Positions 48,133 to 60,800 of a stretch of 64,000 bases of DNA are shown in pieces; within the stretch, counting starts at the first letter, position 1, and each line of letters starts with the position of its first letter. The notes beneath the pieces were generated by a model. That model was not told the origin of the DNA. It saw only the letters and a list, made by a program, of their open reading frames with translations, and made no database searches. The stretch is from the NCBI GenBank assembly GCA_950295325.1, contig OX485804.1, forward strand, positions 50,518,429 through 50,582,428, read 5' to 3'. This stretch comes from Polytrichum commune (lineage: Eukaryota; Streptophyta; Polytrichopsida; Polytrichales; Polytrichaceae). The position numbers were made by a program, and so were the translations under genes.

Positions 48133-51100
48133 AACACAAGTGCCATAACTAGACTAGATCGTTTGGTTTGTCATCGTCTCTTGTCAATAGTGGAAACAAC
48201 CTAGTGAAGAAGCAACATACCCACATACCTTATTGTTGAGCTTTGACTATTTGTGTCTCTCTCAACCAACAATGATATATATATATATATATATATAATC
48301 TTCATAACATTATAACATTATTGTTAGCATTCATTTAGAATCCTTAACTTCTATCTTATAGAGGAGTTGTGTGCTCTATGGCCATTGTTTAATGTGAATT
48401 TTAGAGTGTTTTTTTCCCTCCTAATAGATCATATAGTGCATTTTGTCCATTTGATTTTCAAGGATTATAGTTTTATGAGATTGGAGACGCGAATGTTAAA
48501 AGCGAGAAAGAAAACACATGGTAGAAAATGATGTGATAGAAGTAGGTGTAGAAGAGCTTAAATAAAATTTGCAATAATGACAACTAAAGGAAAATGTGAA
48601 GATGGAGACGAAGTGTTGGGATCAAGCTTCAATGGAAGGATAGTGATGTCGAGACATTAATCGTTTTGCACATGGAGATGGAACCAAAGTTTGTAAATAA
48701 TGGTGAAAAACAAGATAAGTTGTAATTTTTTTGCAAAATGTCAAGTTCACATTGAGGTCAATTGGGTCTTTTTAAAGGTCTTGCCCTTTGCTCTTGTCTT
48801 GGGGCCCCCTTTCCTCCTATGAGGAGGGCAAGGCTCTTTGAGGAGGATGGAATCGGAACCCTAGTCTCCTCCACCACAATATGTATTTTTACCATTGGAC
48901 AACTTTTCATTTATTCCACTTTATATTTTTCCATTTTTACCATTTTATGCTCACATCTTCATTCATTTAATTGTAGGAATTCATATATGGTTGTGTCTTC
49001 CTGCAAAAAATGTTTGCTTTAGTTGTTGGATTTTCAAGATCTAGTGTAACTTGCAAGAAGAAATTTTCTACATTTTTTAAGCAATACAAAGAGAACAAAT
49101 TGGCCAATGGGGTCTCAAATAATGATTGACATAAATGAAAATTTTATGAATCTATGAACCAACAGTGGCATCAAACAAGTTAAGTCATTCAATATTTAAC
49201 TGTATCAATAAATGAAGTATAGTTATCATCAAATCATAGACAAAATACTTGTTCTCAAGAGGAGCCCAACATACAACAATCAAATACTCTTTCAACCTAA
49301 AAATATATATATATCATGAACATATCATTGTTAATTTTGAGAATATGGTAAAAGTCAGTGTTGTCATGATGAATTAATCAAAAAATCAAATACATTGCTC
49401 AAAATAGTAGACTATCAGATGAATAGACTTATAAAACAAATTGTAGTATCTTTCACTACTCATAATATGAGGATCCCTCAAAGTATTGTTGATACTCTAT
49501 CTAATTTGGCGTTGTAAAAGTTTATGGCTAATATCATATATGTATGAGTTGCTATAGTAGTCCCGCACCACTGATATTATCTCCAATGGACATAATACCA
49601 AGGGTGGGTCGAATGAGCATTTCAATCATGTTGATCCCAATGAGGTCAACGTTTGTACTCTCTTCTCTCTCTATGAGTTGCTTCTTCATGTAGCATTTTG
49701 TTTTGTTTTGTTTTGTTTTTGTTTTCTAGTGTCTTCCTCTTCGTGTTGATTTCCAATCTCCACCTCCTCAAGGCCATTCTATCCCTTTTCAACAAATTTA
49801 TCTTGCACAACTTCTCTTTGTAATGCTCGCATCTCTTTGATTGTTGATTTTGTAATATGTAACATATTTATATTATGAAAATCTTATAGTACAAAATTTG
49901 CATCACTTTGAAATTTTATTTTTGCTTCTTTCTTCTATGTCATACCAAAACCATCTCCACAAATTATGCACAAATTATTAAAAAAAAGTATGTAACAATA
50001 CTTTCATGAACCTTTTATAAAGGTTATTTTCAACAATATTCTCCACCTTCTTTTCAATATGCCAAATGCTCGTTCAACTAACATATATGTGTGCTTGATT
50101 GAATGAAAATTTAATGTGCTTTCCTATGTAATAATTATTCTTTCTCACTTTTGAAAGGTGAGTAAAACCAAGGTCACATAGAATAAATTGCAACTATGAA
50201 CTTAAATGGTAGAACTATTTTTTTCATGGTATTCTTTCCGATTTCTATTTATTCTAATAAATCCCAATCATGTATACTACCAACCCACTCAATATTGTAA
50301 TCCCAAATTTTGCATTTTGCATGTACACCCCTTAAAGCAATGTTGAAAAAGAAAAATTACAATAACATGAAGCGGAATCTCGAGAAGTGAAATGATGGTA
50401 ATATAATTCCCATTAATTGTTTCCAACACATGTAAAATTTTATGAAACTCTTCAAAAGTAGAGGCAATTTTTAATTTTTTTAATTTTTAAATATGAGCTA
50501 TTGTTGGTTTCTCAAAAATCAAAAGCATCACACAATTTTAATAACTTGACAACATTCTCTTAAAATATTGAAGCAATACCATGTGTTACCATTTATAGAT
50601 TAGCATACATAATTAACATATAACCACTTTCTAATCATGTTAATTTTAAAGCAACTTTAGTATGTATGAGATAACATTTTTTCATGTTCGTATCATTTTT
50701 TTTCATAAAAATGCTTAATAACTGTGCATGAATATCTAAATGCGGGGTTGTTCACTTATATACGCTTTTCGAACATATTTTCCAAAAAAAAAGCTCAAAT
50801 TTGTTTACTCTGGATATCTACCTAACCTCTCATATTTTCATAAAGACCTTGGAGTATCATTCAACCTTCTTTGATAATGCAAATGGCCATTGACATCATT
50901 TCAACATTTCGTTCATATATAATAATTTGTTGAAATGTCAAGAATGTGACAATCACATGCTTTATAACGATGAAGAGAGTAAAGACGAAAAGAATGTGTT
51001 GTCTTCATTCCTCCATGGCTATAGAATTTGAAAAGAAGGTTAACACAAAATTCTATGATGATAGAAGTACCCAAGACATCCCTTGGGACTTTGCATTGAA

Positions 51101-52132
51101 GATGGAACTTGGGACTTGTACATGGGACTTTGCACTTTACACGGACAAGTCCCAAGTCCCAGGTCCCATGTAAATCATATCTTAATGGCCTCTTGAGGCT
51201 CAAAAATTGGGACTTTGCCTCCGAGTTAGGATTTGTTCACATGGGTGGGACTTGAAACTTGGGACCCTATGTGAATTGGCCCTAAGAAACTTTGGTTGGA
51301 GGGCATAACCTCTACCTAGTGCAACTTACATACGTCTTTGGGTTGGTCATGGATATGAAGGAATGTAAAAGGCAATGTAAATTGAAGCTAGATGAGCAAC
51401 TCAAATAATAGATTAGGAAGAGATTGTGCTCATCGTTAGAATTTTGCACACAAATTGTTTAAATTGAGGTACCAAGGTTTCAAAGTGACACTTTAAGAAA
51501 AAATTCTATTTCAGGCAAGTTAAATAGCTTGGAAATTTTCAAAAAATTTCATAGATGAGCGAATCTATATAGAGTCTATGAAATATCAATATATAACATG
51601 CAACCTACATAAAGTTGCAAAGTCACTTTAAGAAATAGCCTTTTACTTTGTACTGTGGGGGGTCATTGATGTTGGATTGCTAGGTGAGAATCACCACAAA
51701 ATTAACCTTATTGCGGGTCAGGATCTCATATGAAATGAAGGTGTTGTTCCCTTTTGTAGATTACTTCTTACACTGCTTTGTTAAGCGGATAGGTCCCCGA
51801 ATAGCCATTGTGATTGGCCAAAGTTGGTGTTCTTCTAATAGTGTGCTTGCATCCTTCTTACAACACGTTTAAGGGTTTAGTATCTAAAATTTAATTTCAG
51901 ATACTTGTGAAAGGAGAAGACATTAATCAAATTACCTAAAAGTAGGATAATATTTTAAGCTCCATTTTAAAATGACAAAGGTCTTTCCAATGGTAAGTCA
52001 CAAAATATTATCACCTCAATGCTAATGAGGAATTTGTCATATCTTTAACTTCCAAGTTAATTACACACTTTGTTGACTGTTTCACTTCAACAATGAAATC
52101 CCAATCAATTGCTTATGTACCAAGTAGAAGTG
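48133..52132. other. Spacer without a recognisable gene
   Basis: A (TA)n run lies at about 48275-48297 and a TTTTG microsatellite near 49699-49722. A 12-bp hairpin (CTTGGGACTTGT at 51108, ACAAGTCCCAAG ending 51155) sits in a stretch rich in GGGACTT words at 51080-51290 that may be a decayed MITE (right end TGAATTGGCCC before TAA). A copy of the 215-bp repeat is near 51344-51420. No coding frame of note. Confidence 0.5.

Positions 52133-52170
<38 letters not shown>
52133..52170. repeat. (AC)19 microsatellite
   Basis: An uninterrupted dinucleotide run, immediately upstream of a copy of the 37220 foldback arm. Confidence 0.97.
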
Positions 52171-52173
<3 letters not shown>

Positions 52174-52179
52174 TATTTT

Positions 52180-52285
52180 TGGCCTTGAAGTTGAGGTGGA
52201 CTCAATATGGGTTTTATGGACTTGGCAACCTTCGAGAATGCAAGGACAACTTTTCTTGGGAAGTTGGGCGGGGTGGGCAACGTGT
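52180..52285. repeat. Uninterrupted partial copy of the 37220 foldback arm
   Basis: Contains, in order, CTTGAAGTTGAGGTGGACTC, AATATGGGTTTTATGGAC and CCTTCGAGAATGCAAGGAC, then GGGAAGTTGGGCGGGGTGG, matching the right arm of 37220-38152 without the 413-bp insertion. Confidence 0.7.
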
Positions 52286-52929
52286 TTTGGTCGGACTCAT
52301 AAAAGTTTGTATGGGGTTGCCCAAGGGTTGTGGGTTGCGGGCCCCGACCCTTGTCCTATCAAAGGACCCCTTAAATTTTTTGTTGGGGGTGCTTTAGTGT
52401 ATGGCGTTGCACTCATTTGTTGACAACTTAAGAATTAAAAATAGGTATCACCAAAAGGAAGGTGTTACTTTAAAGCCTCAACACCTCATAAGACATCTTA
52501 TGATTGAAATACACGTGCTTGAATGTGTGGTTCACCCTAAGAATTTTTAAATTAATAAAATTATTAATTATTAATCTTGACCCACGGAATGTAGGTTCAC
52601 ATAATGCTACCATCTCAAGTTCATACAAGTGTCATGTCCTCATTGGACATGAACAGAATGAATACAAATCATAATGGATTGCTCATAGAGGTTTATTAGA
52701 ACTTGTCACAATTTTGCATCCACAAAGGCTTGGCATCATCCATAAATCCCATATTTTGTTCACGAGTTGACCATATATGACTAATAACCAACTTCGAGTA
52801 CATGGATGACTCACTACTCACGTGGCTCTTCATCCACCATCCTCTCATTGGTTATATAGTTTGTAGCAAATGATCCTCTTGATATGTTTGTAGTCCGCTT
52901 AATATTGTAACTTGTCATTGTGCTACACT
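52286..52929. other. Spacer without a recognisable gene
   Basis: No coding frame or repeat that I recognise. Confidence 0.45.
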
Positions 52930-53980
52930 TGTTGATCCTGGAAGTTGATACGTAGCACAAAGATGCGTTGTTTTAGCCCGAAGCATGGCTCCTCACATAT
53001 AATATGTGTTGCTCACATTGAACTAGTCATGGGTTTCCAAGGTTAGTAAAAGGCAATGTAAATGAAGTTAATTGAACAAATGAGTGAGATGTACAAATTA
53101 TATCATCATCAATTGGCATGCTTGTCGTCATCCCAACTTTATCTCATTGCTCCCGCAACTTGGTAAGTAGCACAAATACGTCTTAAAACAACCCGTAACA
53201 AGGCTCTTTGCATATAATATCTACTTTCTACATTCCACCGGTCATGGGCTTCCAAAGAAAGTAAAAGGTAGTGCAACAAAAGCTAGATGAGCAATTGAAC
53301 TAGATGTATAGATTAGATCATCACGTTCCACTAGACTTGCCACTCTCTCAACTTTGTCTTGTCATTCCTGCAACTTAATAGGTAGCACAAAGACACCTCG
53401 TTACAACTATAGTAGGGCTCCTTGCATACAATATATAATACTTACATTAGGTTGATCACTTTAAGATTCCAAGGAAATTAAAAAATAAGAATGTATATGA
53501 AGTTAGATGAGAAATTGAACTCACCGAATAGATTAGATCATTATGACCATCCAACATGCTTGTCATCGTTGCAACTTTGTATCGTCGCTCCCACAAGGCT
53601 GGGGCGAAACAACCCGTACACTGGTTCCTTGAAGGCAAGGGTTTAGACATCCAACAAGGAACGAGTGTATGGGTTGGTTCGCCCAGATCCTCCCAGGCTT
53701 ATTACAAAGACAATACCCATGCCCAAGCTCCCACAACTTGGTCGGCAACACAAAGACAACCTTATTACATCCCATAGCGAAACTCCTCGCATACAATATA
53801 TGTAGCACTCCCATTGGACTGGTCACGACGTGTTTCCAAGAAAGGTAGAAAGAACAATGCAATTGAAGCTAGATGAGCATGCAGCTGAGCTTGACAAATA
53901 GATTAGATCGTCATCCAACATACTTGTCATTGTCTCCACTTTGTCTCGAATACATCTCATTACATCCTGTAACAAAATTC
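52930..53980. repeat. Degenerate tandem array of a ~215-bp unit
   Basis: The landmark GTAGCACAAAGA (or a variant) lies at about 52952, 53167, 53382 and 53742. The first steps are 215 bp; the last is longer because the fourth unit carries the hairpin repeat 53597-53688. Other words recurring per unit are AGATGAGCAATTGAAC, TAGATTAGATCATC, ATGCTTGTCATCG and CCTTGCATACAATATAT. Isolated copies occur near 46905-48190 (split by the hAT element) and 51344. No coding role seen. Confidence 0.8.
53597..53688. repeat. ~90-bp hairpin repeat, copy 2
   Basis: GGCTGGGGCGAAACAACCC pairs with GGGTTGGTTCGCCCAG; arms of about 33 bp, including GGTTCCTTG/CAAGGAAC. It is the reverse complement of the copy at 43060-43150 and interrupts the fourth unit of the 215-bp array. 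Confidence 0.75.
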
Positions 53981-54406
53981 CTGGCATACGATATAAATAG
54001 TATGCATACTTACGGAGGAGGGGAGTTTCCAGGGAAGGCAAAAAGGGAAGGGAAGGGCAGGGCAGGGCAGGTGCAGTGAGATGAGGTAGACAAGCTCCAG
54101 ACTTTACTTGGATTAGTAGGAGAAGATCATCGCCATCCGGCAGTCCCGGCAGCTTGTCAATGATCGTCTTCAGCTACTAACTAAAGCTACTTAAGTTAAT
54201 TCTTCCCACCCGGGGCCTGCCTCCTGTCGCCTGCACTTCTTGGACTGAAGTAGAATAGCGTAGCTGCAGCCTAGACGAGCTCGAAGGTCGGGGAGAATGT
54301 GAGGGAGGTAGACTTGGGCGTGTTGCGGCCTCCCCAGCACTCTCCCTGCCAGCTCTCTCCCAGCTCCCCCTCCTCCGACCTCCTCTCTCAACCCACAACA
54401 CTCGCA
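53981..54406 (+). promoter_or_regulatory. Presumed promoter and 5' leader of the RING gene
   Basis: GC content rises towards the gene. It contains a GGGAAGGGAAGGGCAGGGCA tract near 54042 and a C/T-rich stretch (CTCTCTCCCAGCTCCCCCTC) near 54352, as is common in plant 5' leaders. No clear TATA box could be assigned; ATATAAATAG near 53991 is a candidate, about 400 bp upstream of the first ATG of the upstream frame. Confidence 0.4.
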
Positions 54407-54892
54407 ATGACAACATCCGCATCATCGTCTTGCTCATTCCATGCTCCTCGACCCGCATCACATCAACACCAACCTCCTCAACAACAACCTCTTGCTGCGC
54501 AATCCCCCAACAGCAACAAGAAGATCAAGCACAGCAAGTGCAGGCCACAGACACGACTACTGCCGGAGGAGGATGATCAACAGCATCAGCAATATCACCA
54601 GCCTTTGGTCCTTGGGAGGTTGAGTGCTCGTGCGGCTTCCTCTTCTTCTTCTTCATTCCCATCTGCTCAGCTTTGTGTAGCGTCAAACTCTCATCTTGAG
54701 GTGTGTTGGGGGAAGCTCAAATGCAGGGAGCAGAAACTGGAGGAGTGGGTTGGGGGTCAACAGATGAGGTGGAGGTTGGCAGGGGGATGTGAAGAGGTTG
54801 AGGCTGTCGGCAGGGTAAGGGTCAAGGGTAAGGGAAAGGGGAAGGAGAGGGTGGGGGATCTGGTAAAGGAGGGTCGGCACCGGAGGTTATGA
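54407..54892 (+). CDS. Upstream open frame, 161 codons, overlapping the RING gene start
   Basis: An open frame from ATG 54407 to TGA 54890-54892 lies directly before the RING gene and overlaps its start in ATGA. The translation is low complexity: poly-Gln/His/Pro and Ser runs (QHQPPQQQPLAAQ, AASSSSSSFPSAQ), then a basic VKGKGKGKERVG tail. No known domain. It may be an unusually long upstream frame that dampens translation of the main frame, a separate small protein, or just an open GC-rich leader; the last is quite possible. Confidence 0.35.
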   Translation: MTTSASSSCSFHAPRPASHQHQPPQQQPLAAQSPNSNKKIKHSKCRPQTRLLPEEDDQQHQQYHQPLVLGRLSARAASSSSSSFPSAQLCVASNSHLEVCWGKLKCREQKLEEWVGGQQMRWRLAGGCEEVEAVGRVRVKGKGKGKERVGDLVKEGRHRRL

Positions 54893-57800
54893 AACGGAGA
54901 GTGAGGGAGGAGCCTGCTCCGTTGTTGTTACTGCTGTGGCCTCATGGTGATGATGGTGTGAGGAGGACGACTTGCAGGTCGCCCTTTTCTAATGGCTGCT
55001 CCTGCACCTGGCTGCTCGTGCTCCTTTGCTGTTTCTTCTTCTTGGGTATGTTTGCAATCTCACACTCTGGGTAGAGAGGGAGAGATGTCTGATCATTCCT
55101 CGCGGATCAGACAAAGTGATCTGGTGAGGAGTGTGTGAAGGGAATGTGTGTCTATGCGTGTGAGTAAGTTGTGTCTGAGATGCGTGGAAATTTGCAGCAG
55201 GAAGAGATTATTTTATCCGCCCCAAGTGAAGTGAAGTGACGTAAAGTTTCTTAGGCCGAACCACACATTCAGAAAATGATGTAATACACCGATTGTTGAC
55301 AAAGTTCTTTGTTTATTTCCATCGGGAAGTGATATGCCCTCCACCCTGAGTGGCTGGAGATTCCTTGGGTGAACCTCACATTCAAACACATCGACCTCAT
55401 TCAGAAAATGATGTCATATGGTGTCACGGATTTGTTACAAAGTTCATCATTGATTATGATTTCTATTGGGAAGAGATTATGCGCTTTACCCGGTGGACGT
55501 GAAGTTTCTTAAGGTAAACCTTACATTCTAACACATTCAACTCATTTAGAAAATGATGTCATATGGTCCAATTTTACAAATTGTTGACAAAGTTCTTAAT
55601 CGATTTCTCATTGAGAAGAAGTTATGCCCTTCATCCCAAATGAAGGTTCCTTGGGTGAACCTCACATTTAAATATATCCACCTCATTTTCTGGACCAGGG
55701 TAGAGATTGTGGGCAGAGTTCTTCATTGGTTTTGAAATACATTGGGAAGAGGTTATGCCCTCCACCCGGTGGGAGTGAAGTTTCTTATGGTGAACCTTAC
55801 GTCTAAACAAATCCACCTCATTGAGAAAACGATGTCATATGGTTTAACAAATTGGCTACAAATTTCTTCATTGATGTGCATAATCTCTTCCTGATGGACA
55901 TGACGTGAGACTTATGGCCGTTGGGTGCATCTGCCTGAGCGGGCTGGTGGCCATGCGTTGGGTCCACCCACTGGACATTATCTAATTCTTTAAAGCTCGT
56001 GCATTAGGGTAAACCTCGTGCCAAGAACAAACCCAGAGTCTGCGAGTAATGTCTCCCTTGGGAAGCTGCAATTTGAATGCCGGACGAGGTAGCAGCGGGG
56101 AGCTTGGTTGTGCATGTCTATTGGGCCATGACCTAAAACCTCGAGTTAATCCCCTTTAATCTAGAGCTCAAGTTGAGAGCTCCAACTTGTGATTTGGGAA
56201 GCTTTCATCCAAACATCTATCTATTGAGAACTTGACCAATTTTCAGGTTCTCAATAGTTCAAGCAAGGTAAAAGTGGCCATGCTCAAAGTGAAATATTGA
56301 GGGGGAATGGTTGTAAACAAAGGAGAATCCATGACAAACCAAAGCCCATTGGCTTGGGATACGAGAGCTCAAAATTCACGACATTCCTTAGGAACCTCTA
56401 TGAGGTCGGAGCTTACGATTTTGACTGAGAGCTTGTTGGATTTGTCACACATGTCAAGGCACCATCTTAGCATTGTAAGCCCGGTAAAAAGTTCAAGCTC
56501 TCGAGATTTCAATGGTAAAGTGGACTCGAGTGAACGAGCAGGAGCAAGAGGCTCCTCATAAATGAGAAGGCTCCTCTCTTCAAGCTCTCAGCCTTCAAGC
56601 TCTCAAGGGTGTAAAGGGCCTGATTGGAACTTTGAGTCCACTTCATACAACTTGCCCAGTTTCGTTCTAGTAACCCTAAGTCTGGCTGTGCAAATTGACT
56701 TTCTGGCAAGTTTCACTATGAACCGTGAATCACTTAGCGGAATGAAACTTTAGACTTCTCAAATGAGTTGAAGGTCATTCTGAAAATGGTGCTTTGCTGA
56801 AATGTTGGGTGGAGTTTTGCAGGTTGCCGTGCTGGTCAACCTCTAAGGTCCCTTTTGGAGGACTCTAAAGCTAAGCTAAACATCACTGTGAAGGCAGACA
56901 ATGTATGCTTGAGGGATGCTGTACCAGAAGGAAAATTCAATTACTATGCACTAGACATTTCGGGTTGTTTTGAGGACCCCACAAACAGCTACTTGGCTGT
57001 GGAAGCGCGGGTTTACCCTGCTGATCCTGGATGCGAGAAGTGCCAGGAATGGTCGATGCTTGTAAACACGGAAGGAGAGCTGCCGACTTACGACGATTTA
57101 TCGGATGCAGATAGTGGGACCTTCTTTGATTTTGTAGGTAAGTTCCGTTTGAAAAGGTTAGGATGTAGTTGGGGCTTGAAAAGGAGTTTGTGTATTTGTG
57201 ATCTTACACACAAGCAAGTACATAGTTCCTTGTATTTTTCTCAACACCTGAAAACTAAATGCCCGTGAAGAAAATAATATATATTTGTTGAGGTCAGGGA
57301 TAGAGGAGGAATGGAAATCAACAGAATTTAGTCGCTAAAACTATCAACAAGATTCCTTTTGGCTGGGATTAGCTTCATTGTGATCTGTGGCGGTAGTTAG
57401 AAGTATCATCCTGGGCAATTAAAGATCATCATATGTGATTCCAATTGGGAATTAGAGCATAGGCAATTGAAAATGCTTGTTGTAGAGGAGCAATGCAAGG
57501 TGGATCTGTCTATTGGAATCTACACCCTGCCTACTATTCAACTTCAAGTAGTAGTCCCTTCCCTTCAACGATACCCTAATTTTTTTCTTTTATGGTTGAT
57601 TGAGTATGACCTATCTCTTGCAACAACACACGTCCATTATGATATTTAAAGAATCTGCAAATGTGGTAATCTAAAGGATTGGCGTTGCTGTTTCAGACGC
57701 GGAACATCTCCGCCAATATATGCGCTTGGATCTTGCCCTGGGGTTGAACCAGTCAAATTCATGGGTTGTTGGTATACACAGCTCCAGCAGTGAAGTAAAT

Positions 57801-60800
57801 TACACTTTGAAAGCCTGGTGCTCTGGTACGAAAGCCTTTCCAATTTGTCCCTCTCCATTAATTATCTGTGGACCTTGACAGTCACAATTTTAATGTTCCA
57901 TCCATCAACATATTTGATGACAAATGTGATGTTCTTTGACGCAGTATCAAAAGGGTGTAATTTGAGCTGCAGTGATCCGGACAGTGGTCCTTGTGTCAGT
58001 CAAGAGACCTGTCGATGTATCAGGGAAACAAATCAAGAAACTTGTGAAATAGGTCAGTTACCTGTCACTACACTTTTATAGAAATCTGTCCAGGGTAGTT
58101 GCTTGCAATTGCTTGACATATACCTTCTTATTCCTCTTTAAGATTTCTAGGCACGATTGTGATATATCTACATTGAAGTTGTTAGGATGTTCTGTAATCT
58201 TACACATCTGCCGTACTTGTCTTATTGGCTTCTTTAAGACGTTCTCTCTTTTGGATGCAGATGTTGATCTGCTTCCAGATGGAGACGACAGTGTGGCTAG
58301 AAATGGACTGTCAATTTTTCATGAGAATGAGGTGCTGGAGTACAGTGAATGGAAATACTTCAAATTTGAGGTATTGCTCTCTACTTTCCTCTCTACAGTT
58401 TCAACAAGCTTGCTTCTAGTGACAGAGATTGCTTGTGTACGTTGTGTGGAATAGTTGTTAAGGTTTTTTGAGCATAAGATGGATGGGACACCTGCAACAT
58501 GTGAGAGGTGAGACAATTCAATGCCTGTTATGGCCATCTTTTGTGGCGGTAGTAGTTACCCCTCCAAATTGCATAATAGTGACGCACCATCAATTTATGT
58601 GGTGGTGCAGAGGCCAGGGTAAGAAAACAGCACCTAGAAACAGCAGAATACTGTAAGCTCAGGTCCAATAGGCATGTCTCTGCCTAATTTTAATTTCCAT
58701 GTCAACTTTTAAGATTTTCCAACCAATCACATGATGACGTCTGACACCTCATTTGGTTCAATCACGATTTACGCCTAATCTGATCTAAATGTAGGGAACA
58801 TTTTTCCTTCCTGCTCAAAATTTAACTAAGATCGGTAATAAAAAGTTTGTGAAGTTGCCCTGGTGACAAGGTCTTTGGCCTAGATCCATGATGCCTAGGA
58901 AGTGACTCATGACTCTTGTATTCCTACAACTCAAGCTTTCAACGTTCAGACTTCTGTAGTTCCATGTACCTCCTCCATTGTGCAGTATTCCTTGATCTTC
59001 CAGAAAAAGAGAACTAGTTATCATTTTTATTATTATATTGAAGGTGCAGTTGAGAGTACTGATGTGGTGTTGTTCTGCAGGTGGCAAATAATGAGAGTCG
59101 CACACTTGTACAGTTGGCTAGAGCAAGAGGGGATGTTATTCTGTATGTCAAGCCTTATGATGGGGAAGATGAAGCAGGCTCACTGCCAATTGAAGGTGAT
59201 ACCCAGTATTCAGACCTTGCAAGTTTCCAGAATCGGCTTAGCCATCACAATGTTTTTGTCAACGGGGCTGGAACATTCTACATCGGAGTCTACAACATGG
59301 ACCATTGTGTGAAAGAGAATACAACCTTCAATCTTACGATCACCATTGCTACTCCAGAGTATCCCATGAGTTTATGTCCCTTGAATTGCTCCTATCCCCA
59401 GGGTGTGTGTGTAAGAGACAATGCTTGTGAATGTGAACCTGGCTACGGTGGAAACTTCTGCGCTGGCTGTAAGTTTCCGAAACTGTTCCTTCCATATAAG
59501 TTTATGACACTGTAGCTCCATATATGGATATATTAGGGTTTTTGAAGTGTCTTCACTTTTAAGGTTGAATATTGGTTTTGTCACACCATGTAAAGGTTGT
59601 GTGTAGTTTTAGGCCACTTTATCTGACATATAGACAGGTCTTAGATGGTGACATTGTCTGATTAGCCCACTTCTCTTAGGATTTTAAACACTTGGTTAGT
59701 ATGAAGGGATTAGCAAATCTATATGGAGGCCATAGCCATTTTCTTCATAAATTTTGGAGCTCATATGAAAATCTTATTCATTGTCAAATAAAAGATTCTC
59801 TTTCTTCTCACCTGTTTATAAAGGTCCTCCCAATGATATTGACTATTGAACCTAGAATAGTTAACTAATTCTGAGTATGTAGTCCAATCTCTTTAAACAC
59901 ACGACTTTTTGTTGTCTGTTCTTGGATCCACACTTAAATCACAAAGCATCCCAATATAGCTGTCTGATCAAGGTAAGGCATTGAATTAGGCCCACTTACC
60001 TTAGAATGTGAAGTATGAAGTTGTTATTTAAGTGTGTAGATTTCAAAGTTGCTGACATGCCCATATTTGTGTCCAAATACAGCTCTATGGCCTGCAGCAC
60101 CTTGGAAATCATACAGTGGTCAATTGCTGCCTGGTGAATGGGCCTATGTGAACTTGATGGCCAGTGAGCTTAAAGACTCTGGGAATGTCTCAGTGAAATT
60201 CACATCGATCGGGGGTCATTGTATACTGATGGCACAGCGAAGTGGTTACCCTACACTTAAGGATTATTACTTGAAGTTCTCAGATGAGCGATTAACTGCT
60301 ACAATTTCCGACACTTACTACATCAACAGGGATTCCTTAGATGATGGGAATGTTATACTCGCTGTCTTCAATGTCGACTATGACCAGCAAGGAGTATCAA
60401 ATTTTGAAATTGCTATTCTAGGTAAGTCATTGTTCATATAGTTGTAATGACACTTTTGGTCATTTTCTAGGCTTACATAGGAGTTTCTATTACTTAATTA
60501 CAAAATGTCAAAGTCTCCAACTCCTTTCCCTATTGCCACAATAGTATCACAACTTCCCAAATGTCATTTGCAAATTTCAGTGGATGTGGAACAAAGGTCA
60601 TTATTATTGGTTGAGAAAATCTAAAGAGGAGGATGATTCTAGAGTTTTAAATGTGTTCATCATACAGCAAGTCAGTCTTTATTGAATGTTTTGGAGTATG
60701 TCTTGTGCTTCTGCAGGTGCTATAAAAGGTTTAAGCATATGGATTATTCTCTCAGCGGCCTTAGGAAGCTCAGTAGTTGTTTTAGTTGCAATGGGAACAT

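Noticed and set aside
51108-51155. Hairpin CTTGGGACTTGT / ACAAGTCCCAAG as a terminator or small-RNA gene
   Set aside because: It lies among many GGGACTT words in a probable decayed MITE, and the arms are only 12 bp.
53563-53862. 99-codon minus frame and overlapping plus frame
   Set aside because: They lie across the 90-bp hairpin and the 215-bp repeat, and have no protein features.
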